From contig JADFSH010000014.1 in assembly GCA_022560875.1 (NCBI GenBank), forward strand, positions 1-46,607: a stretch of 46,607 bases of DNA, read 5' to 3'. This document shows positions 41,511 through 46,607 of the stretch, one piece after another; position 1 is the stretch's first letter, and every line of letters begins with the position of its first letter. A program made the position numbers and the translations under genes. The notes beneath the pieces were generated by a model that made no database searches, was not told where the DNA came from, and worked only from the letters and a program-made list of their open reading frames with translations. The DNA comes from Planctomycetota bacterium (lineage in GTDB: Bacteria; Planctomycetota; Phycisphaerae; Phycisphaerales; SM1A02).

Positions 41511-43535
41511 TCAATGCCCGCGGTGTCGTGTGGCGACCCTGGCCACACTGGCTGCTGTCGGTGCATTCTTCGGTGATCGGCACCGCCTTCGCCGCATCAG
41601 CGGAACGACGACCTCGATGGACAGCGCCTCTCCCATGCCGTCGGTGAGGGTGGGTAGGCTACGAATCGTGATCGCGGCGCTGTCGTTCTCGCGATCGATC
41701 ACGATACCCTGGACGCAGCGCCGGACGCTGGCCCGACGCTGATCGAGATCCGATCCGTTCAGCGTCGAATTCAGTCCCTTGGCGAACGCAATGGTCTCCC
41801 GAATGAGCGTCTTGAATTCCTGCTCCGACAGCGTCATTCGCTCCAGGGACTCCAGCTTGCCTTCCACCTGCTGACGTTCCGTCTCCAACTCGGCGAGTCG
41901 TCGATCCACCTGGACCCGATTCGCTGGCGAGAGGCTGTCGATCAGATTGCGTGTGATCGTGTCGATTTTTTTCCGTCTGGCCTCGAGCGATCGGCGCTGC
42001 TTTGTTGTGGCCTTGCGGTCCGCGCCGACCTGCTGCTCGATCATTGCCGCGATGATCGAGTTGGCCCTGTGGCCCCGCCCCCGGAATTGGGCATACGCGT
42101 CCAGAATCGCTTCGATGACGGCAGCCTCGAACTGTTCCTGGTCGATCGCGCCCAAGGTGCAGGTCGTTCGCCCGTGCCTGATGTAGCCCCCACAGGCGTA
42201 GTGGAAGCTCTTGATCCGTCGTCCCTGCTCATCTCGTTGCTTGGCATACCGTGTGTAGCCTTCGTACCGGCTTCCGCAATGAGAGCAGCTGATCAGGCCG
42301 GAGAGCAGGAATTTCGCACGCGGACCAGTCCATCCTCCATTGGGCGCACGATCGTTCACGTTCTGTCCAGTCCTCGGATTGATGCCGCGTTGGGCTTTCG
42401 ATGACGGCTGCTGCTTGAGTAGCTGCTGGGCTCGCTCCCAAGTCCGTCGCTGCACGATGGCCTTGTGAGCATTACGGACCACAATCCAGTCAGATTCGTC
42501 GTTGGGCTCTAATCGACGTCCAACGACGCCCCTACGCTCCACTGCCTGTCCCTTGATGATTCGATGGAATCGAGCGTCGGTGCGCCGATTCCAGACCATG
42601 TCTCCGCTGTAAGCAGGATTGACGAGGATGGCCCGCACGGTGGTCAGTGACCATTTTCCGCTATAGTGCGATGCCCATTCCGGTCCGCGCGGCGAGGGGA
42701 TGTCCTGCCGATTGAGCGCGTCGGCGATGGCCTTGAATCCCATCCGCTCCTTTACGTACATTTGAAAGATCAGCTTGACGGTCTCGATGCGTCTCTGCTC
42801 CCCGGGTTCCAGCTTGCACCGGTCGCGCCGGGAGACGGCCAGTGACTCCCCGCGCTCCAGCACTCGCACCGGCTTCCAATTTGCATCGAGCACCTGCTTT
42901 GAGCCGTCACGCATGTATCGCAAGACGAGAAGGAACTCTCCACTCCGACTCTCGTATCGGAGATCGTAGCCATAGGGTGGAGCACCGCCCATCCACCATC
43001 CCCCGCCGTCACCCGATTCAGATGACATCGTTCCGTTGGTGGCTTTGCTCACAAGGCCTCGAATCGTGACCTTTGACAGGTCCTTACTCTCCTCCCGGGC
43101 TTGCCACTGTTTGACCGGCCTCAGCAGGTCGTCGGTTCCGTCGCCGGTGAAGTTCTCGCTGACGTAGAGGATCTCGACGCCATGAGTCTTCAGGATGTGT
43201 CGGTAGTAGCCAGCCTCGTCATTGTCGACCCGGCCGAACCGCTTAACGTCGTAAACGATGATCTGGCCGAACTCGCAAGTCGAACGTTTCGCGTCTGAGA
43301 TGAGAGTCTGGAACGCCTTGCGGCCCACCGTGGACGTGCCGCTGATGGCGTCATCCACGTAGAAACGCAAGAGCTTGAGTCCCTGCTCCTCGGCGTAGCG
43401 TTCGATGGAGTGTTTCTGATCGGGGATGGACTGTTCCTGGCGATCAGTCGATCGCCGGACGTAGCCCACGGCGGTGAACTCGCGGCCTCGTAGCTTGCCG
43501 CCCCGTGGCTTGTTGATGCTGTCGGCTCGTGCCAT
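41511..43535 (-). CDS. Large serine recombinase
   Basis: The protein of about 674 residues is a serine integrase/transposase. The resolvase domain (about 20-170) shows VGYVRRSTDRQEQSIPDQ with catalytic Ser29, VDDAISGTSTVGR and VKRFGRVDNDE. A recombinase domain (about 225-340) follows with GFKAIADALNRQDIPSPRG, then a zinc ribbon (LISCSHCGSRYEGY...YACGGYIRHGRTTC), and a C-terminal coiled coil (RRSLEARRKKIDTI, ELETERQQVEGKLESLE). ATG at 43535 has GGAGG 7 nt upstream, better than the longer frame to 43673. Such enzymes join attP and attB sites to insert phages or integrative elements. No resolvable att pair was seen. Confidence 0.93.
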   Translation of the reverse strand: MARADSINKPRGGKLRGREFTAVGYVRRSTDRQEQSIPDQKHSIERYAEEQGLKLLRFYVDDAISGTSTVGRKAFQTLISDAKRSTCEFGQIIVYDVKRFGRVDNDEAGYYRHILKTHGVEILYVSENFTGDGTDDLLRPVKQWQAREESKDLSKVTIRGLVSKATNGTMSSESGDGGGWWMGGAPPYGYDLRYESRSGEFLLVLRYMRDGSKQVLDANWKPVRVLERGESLAVSRRDRCKLEPGEQRRIETVKLIFQMYVKERMGFKAIADALNRQDIPSPRGPEWASHYSGKWSLTTVRAILVNPAYSGDMVWNRRTDARFHRIIKGQAVERRGVVGRRLEPNDESDWIVVRNAHKAIVQRRTWERAQQLLKQQPSSKAQRGINPRTGQNVNDRAPNGGWTGPRAKFLLSGLISCSHCGSRYEGYTRYAKQRDEQGRRIKSFHYACGGYIRHGRTTCTLGAIDQEQFEAAVIEAILDAYAQFRGRGHRANSIIAAMIEQQVGADRKATTKQRRSLEARRKKIDTITRNLIDSLSPANRVQVDRRLAELETERQQVEGKLESLERMTLSEQEFKTLIRETIAFAKGLNSTLNGSDLDQRRASVRRCVQGIVIDRENDSAAITIRSLPTLTDGMGEALSIEVVVPLMRRRRCRSPKNAPTAASVARVATRHRGH

Positions 43536-43778
43536 GGCTGGACCTCCACATTGCGTGCCCCGTGAGTAGGGCAGGGGCCCACAGGGGGTAAATTGTGGGC
43601 AACTCAGCCGCCCTGGCTCCCGGGGTCGTTGGCGTGTCGAGGTCATAGGGGCATGCTGTGCGCCGGATAGCAAGGCCGGTAGCGCTGGATTCTGGGGGAT
43701 TTCGATCTCATGGCGCGCAGTTTGGATTGAGCTCTCGCCAAGCTTGGTCAGGGATTGATTCCCAGGTTTGCCGAGACC

Positions 43779-43826
43779 ATCTGACTCTTAATCAGCGGGT
43801 CATAGGTTCGAGTCCTATACAGGGCA
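43779..43826 (+). pseudogene. 3' part of a tRNA-Lys(CTT) gene
   Basis: The anticodon loop CTCTTAA (43785-43791, anticodon CTT at 43787-43789) with its stem, the variable loop, the T arm ATAGG-TTCGAGT-CCTAT (43802-43818), the 3' acceptor strand ACAGGGC (43819-43825) and discriminator A are all intact. No matching 5' acceptor (GCCCTGT) or D arm lies upstream. Such 3' tRNA remnants normally mark the edge of an integrated element, and the serine recombinase gene ends about 240 nt away. Confidence 0.8.
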
Positions 43827-43832
43827 CTCCAG

Positions 43833-43872
43833 AATCGGCCTTGACGATTCCGTCAGGGCCGATTTCATTTTT
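43833..43872 (+). terminator. Terminator after tRNA-Lys remnant
   Basis: AATCGGCC (43833-43840) pairs with GGCCGATT (43857-43864), and inside it TGACG pairs with CGTCA around an ATTC loop. TCATTTTT follows. It is a strong intrinsic terminator placed where a tRNA terminator would be. Confidence 0.8.
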
Positions 43873-43971
43873 GACAGGACTCGAACCGGTATCGAATTGG
43901 GTAGGGTGCGCCAAAAGTGCGCCTAAAAACAGTGGGCGTGCCGTAGAGTGCTAGTGGTATTCTGGTGGTTA

Positions 43972-44112
43972 ATGAACGGACGCAGTCCCGTTACTAGGGA
44001 TATCCCCTTTGTCGAGAGTGTTGTCGAGTGCCTCTCGGAGAAGCTCGAGCATCACGGCATCAAGCACTGGCAGCCCCATCCCAAGGGATCGCCGGTAGCC
44101 TACCTTCTATAA
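43972..44112 (+). CDS. Possible 46-residue ORF (remnant)
   Basis: ATG at 43972 opens a frame of 46 codons (MNGRSPVTRDIPFVESVVEC..KHWQPHPKGSPVAYLL). It reads like a helix followed by a polar tail, with no recognised family and no clear ribosome site. It lies between the tRNA remnant and the IS and may be the end of a decayed gene. Confidence 0.2.
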   Translation: MNGRSPVTRDIPFVESVVECLSEKLEHHGIKHWQPHPKGSPVAYLL

Positions 44113-44213
44113 GCATCGATCGCGCGGTCGCGTCCGCCGTCGTCGCGACTCGCAAATCTTCTGGAAGCATTGATTTATGAATCAATTGATGGCGAGTTCC
44201 GGACTAGCGACCT

Positions 44214-44291
44214 GTCCATGGCGAAAACTTCATCCGTCGTGTCGATAGACGTGTCCATGGCGAAAACTCCAGCTGGCGTGTCGATGAGCGG
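44214..44291. repeat. Tandem 39 nt repeat at the left IS end
   Basis: Two copies start at 44214 and 44253. Each runs GTCCATGGCGAAAACT.., then a variable middle, then GTGTCGAT. So the inverted repeat of the IS is present twice at this end, and the second copy matches the other end at least as well. Confidence 0.8.
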
Positions 44292-44444
44292 GGAGACATT
44301 GGACAGCTGGATTGTGGCGTCGTGAATTGTGGTTGAAGAGCATCCCCGCAAGCAGTGACGGTGTGGCGAGCGGTGTCAATCCGAGCGAAAACGCACGAGA
44401 CTGCCACCAGAATAGACTGGCACAGTCACAGATGGATCTTCTCG

Positions 44445-45461
44445 TCAAGCCGCGCGCCGGTATCGGTGATGCAAACCACCAAGGATCGGTTCGGCAACGA
44501 CATGGCCTTGCTCAAGTGCTTCGACAGCTCGGGGAAGTGGAGAGTTGTGATCCAAGGACTGGTGAGGACGCGCATTGTGGTAGTAGTTGATGTATTCCGA
44601 GAGGATCCGTACCAAATGCGCTTCGTTGAGGACGATGACATGGTCAAGACAATCTCGACGAATTGTACCGATCACACGTTCAACGAACGGATTCTGCCAG
44701 GGTGAACGAGGAGCGATTACGACCTCCTCGATTCCCATGTGCTTGAGCCGATGACGAAAGAGGTTGCCGTATATACCATCACGATCGCGAATCATGTACT
44801 TCGGAGCTTCGTCGAAGGGGAAGGCCTCGATGATCTGTTGTGCAGTCCATGACGCCGTCGGATGTGCGGAAACGTTGAAGTGAATCAATTTGCGCCGATC
44901 GTGTCGAAGCACGATGAAGCAGTAGAGCACTCGGAAGTCGATCGTGTGAACGTTGAAGAAATCGATCGCGGCGATGTCCTTCACGTGGTTCTTCAGGAAT
45001 GACCGCCAAGTCTGGGACGGCGGCTTCTTGCTACGGATCCTGTACTTCCTGATCGTGGATTCGGCCACCTGTATACCCAGCAGAGCGAGCTCATCTCGAA
45101 TACGTGGAACACCCCAGGTAGAGTTATCACGAGATATTCGCCGGATGAGTTCTCTGACCTCAAGCAAAACTTTCGGTCGCCCGGTTCGCTTCGGTCTGGA
45201 AAGCCATCGCCAGTAGAGACGAAAACCCAGCCTGTGCCATCTGACCACAGTTTCAGGCTTGACAATAACGAGGCATGATCGCCAGTCTGGCCAGAGTCGA
45301 AGAAGCCACGTCCACAAGATTCGATCGGACATGCGGAGACGTGGCCGCTTGCTTGTCCGTTGGAGTACTGAGAGCTGATGGCGGAGTGCCAGGATCTCAA
45401 GGTGAAGAGAGGAGCGGGGGAGCAGCAGCGACCGGAGAAACGTGACAATCAGCTTGAACAT
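44445..45461 (-). CDS. IS transposase, integrase-core DDE
   Basis: The 338-residue transposase has an N-terminal helix-turn-helix region (LEILALRHQLSVLQR; RPKVLLEVRELIRRISRDN STWGVPRIRDEL-like) and the rve integrase core. Candidate catalytic residues are Asp167 (AAIDFFNVHT), Asp226 or Asp228 (MIRDRDGIYG) and Glu261 (NPFVERVIGT). The D-to-E spacing of about 34 suits IS3/IS481. The frame is intact, so the element may be active. It is flanked by terminal inverted repeats. Confidence 0.92.
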   Translation of the reverse strand: MFKLIVTFLRSLLLPRSSLHLEILALRHQLSVLQRTSKRPRLRMSDRILWTWLLRLWPDWRSCLVIVKPETVVRWHRLGFRLYWRWLSRPKRTGRPKVLLEVRELIRRISRDNSTWGVPRIRDELALLGIQVAESTIRKYRIRSKKPPSQTWRSFLKNHVKDIAAIDFFNVHTIDFRVLYCFIVLRHDRRKLIHFNVSAHPTASWTAQQIIEAFPFDEAPKYMIRDRDGIYGNLFRHRLKHMGIEEVVIAPRSPWQNPFVERVIGTIRRDCLDHVIVLNEAHLVRILSEYINYYHNARPHQSLDHNSPLPRAVEALEQGHVVAEPILGGLHHRYRRAA

Positions 45462-45549
45462 TAATCCAAGCTACGGACATCCGCCGCACAGACAAGCAAA
45501 CGGAAGTCTCTGTACGATAAGGAGTATGGAGTTTTCGCCAGGGACAGGT

Positions 45550-45942
45550 GACGAGCCGAGGGCTACGTTGGCATCAGGCGGCGCACAACTACCGCGCTCA
45601 CAATCTCGTCCTCCAATAAGAAAGACTCCTCCGACGCCGGCAATGTGAGCGAAAACCGGTAGTATTCTCATCGGCCTGTCACCGTCGATTCCGGTCATAA
45701 GCAAATGACTGGAACTTGCGTTGCCGGAGACGGGCGTTACACTCGTGCTCGGAAAGTCCGGCGGTTGAACCGGACGAAGGTCATATGGGATATGTACTCA
45801 CAATCTGCGTGGGTACTAGCGTGAAGCATTAACTGACCCTTATTTGGGCCTCAACCATTCCGCACACGTCCCCCGGTCCAGTCGGCGGCGTCCTCGTGAG
45901 CGCGACGGTAGAACAGGTGGGACATACATAGGAGATCGAGGA
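45550..45942. other. 393 nt upstream of tyrosinase, no gene seen
   Basis: No convincing frame or RNA gene is visible. A small hairpin, GTCCGG/CCGGAC, lies at 45756-45775. The stretch separates the IS from the tyrosinase and may hold its promoter, but I could not pick a clear -35/-10 pair. Confidence 0.5.
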
Positions 45943-46607
45943 ATGAAGTCGAACAAGCGCAATATCGAGATCGAGTGTCGAGAAGTGTACGGCATGCAAC
46001 AGGTTTGGATCGCTGGCAAGCAGCGGCCTTACTTCAAGGACAACGACGGCTACACGCTCTACGATGATGCCTACGCGCCGCCGTGCCGGACCCTTCAGGG
46101 GGCGGTCAAGCAGTATGAGGAAGGGTGTCCGACAACCACGCCGCAGCCGTCGGGCCGGATCCGCGAGGACTTCCTGGACCTGACGGACGACCAGCGCAAC
46201 CGCCTAGCGGACGCTCTCAACCAGCTTTACAACTCCGGTCGCTACCCGGTGTATCCCGACACCCACGAGGCCGGGTGGTTCAACATCCACCGTGGTCCGG
46301 CGTTCCTCCCGTGGCATCGCTGGTATGTTCTGACTCTGGAGGAGGAGCTTCGGGCCATCGACAGTGAGATCACCATTCCGTACTGGGATTGGACCCGGAA
46401 CGGCAACCAAGACCTGGACGCCGAGCCGTGGAAATCGTTCCTCGGTGGCCGCAGCAACACCGGCGGAAAGTTCGACCATTGGAGCTACACACGAGCCGCA
46501 AGTCCGGGAGCCACGTTGCCAAGCCTGGACGACATCATCGATGAGCTGCAGCGCACCACCTTCGTCGCCTACCGTGGAGAGGAGTTCGGAAGCCACGTTC
46601 CCGGCCA
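45943..46607 (+). CDS. Tyrosinase-family copper oxidase, N-terminal part (runs off window)
   Basis: ATG at 45943 has GGAG (45931-45934) 8 nt upstream. The 221 visible residues have no signal peptide. A lead of about 75 residues is followed by the type-3 copper A site: THEAGWFNIHRGPAFLPWHR with His108, His116 and His125 as copper ligands, then RWYVLTLEEEL and ITIPYWDWTRNG, all typical of tyrosinase/hemocyanin. Tyrosinases oxidise phenols to quinones; members also make melanin or act in natural-product pathways. The copper B half lies beyond the window end. It sits just past an IS, so a recent rearrangement may have brought it here. Confidence 0.85.
   Translation, partial: MKSNKRNIEIECREVYGMQQVWIAGKQRPYFKDNDGYTLYDDAYAPPCRTLQGAVKQYEEGCPTTTPQPSGRIREDFLDLTDDQRNRLADALNQLYNSGRYPVYPDTHEAGWFNIHRGPAFLPWHRWYVLTLEEELRAIDSEITIPYWDWTRNGNQDLDAEPWKSFLGGRSNTGGKFDHWSYTRAASPGATLPSLDDIIDELQRTTFVAYRGEEFGSHVPG

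Larger units (their letters stand above)
44210..45549 (-). mobile_element. Insertion sequence, about 1.34 kb, DDE type
   Basis: Left and right ends (44210-44232 and 45527-45549) are inverted copies matching at 21 of 23 positions, with the shared core AGTTTTCGCCA..GGACAGGT as read at the right end. The element contains one transposase gene on the minus strand. I could not settle a target-site duplication. The single long frame and integrase core place it near the IS3/IS481 transposases. Confidence 0.85.

Noticed and set aside
40674-43826. tRNA-Glu and the tRNA-Lys remnant as the two att ends of one element
   Set aside because: Their T arms and acceptor sequences differ, so they are not direct repeats of each other.
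44169-44186. Palindrome ATTGATT-TATG-AATCAAT near the IS left end as an operator or terminator
   Set aside because: No gene with a suitable start nearby and no T-tract; a 7 bp AT-rich palindrome is plausible by chance.
1-46607. CRISPR array
   Set aside because: No set of regularly spaced direct repeats was seen and no cas gene is present.

Overview
The window looks like the chromosome of a Planctomycetota bacterium, probably from or near the class Phycisphaerae. This is inferred from gene content, because no rRNA is present. The pointers are a TPR-bearing Ser/Thr kinase of planctomycete style, many short lipoproteins, a DUF58/transglutaminase pair, a MutL (GlmL)-like ATPase joined to a set of membrane proteins, pyruvate phosphate dikinase, a HARE-HTH protein, and outer-membrane proteins (PagL-like and barrel-like). 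DNA is GC-rich with tight gene packing and many 1-14 nt overlaps up to about 38.3 kb. It becomes looser and more mobile after that.

Layout: 0-6.5 kb holds the end of a TPR protein, an isolated ATP synthase epsilon subunit, scpB, a lipoprotein, and an overlapping DUF58-transglutaminase-methyltransferase run. 6.6-17.6 kb holds a PilZ protein, pabB divergent from ppdK, a kinase-TPR protein convergent with ppdK, two lipoproteins (one extremely His-rich) and a Glu-family dehydrogenase. 17.6-21.6 kb has a secreted unknown, the overlapping HIT/queuosine-precursor-transporter pair, and nadC-birA.

21.7-29.8 kb is an eight-gene co-directional cluster and the most interesting unknown system here. It encodes a two-helix PH-like protein, an unknown soluble protein, a MutL-type ASKHA ATPase, a barrel-sandwich/KOW-like protein, an FN3/DUF6754-like membrane protein and three further membrane proteins. 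No cobalamin mutase is present, so the usual role given to GlmL does not explain the set. I infer a membrane complex served by an ATPase.

29.9-37.6 kb is the fatty-acid synthesis cluster rpmF-plsX-fabH-(barrel protein on minus)-fabD-lipoprotein-fabG-acpP-fabF. It has good promoter matches ahead of rpmF, fabG and acpP. fabG is odd: its N-terminal Rossmann motif is intact but there is no ATG/GTG/TTG start after the upstream in-frame stop. The best start fit is an ATC with a Shine-Dalgarno site. A PagL-like lipid A deacylase follows on the minus strand.

38.3-46.6 kb is accessory: a 1.1 kb stretch without convincing genes, a nucleoside phosphorylase-like gene, tRNA-Glu, a histone-tail-like HARE-HTH gene, a large serine recombinase, the 3' half of a tRNA-Lys gene still carrying its terminator, an insertion sequence with near-perfect terminal inverted repeats (one end tandemly doubled), and the start of a tyrosinase that runs off the window.
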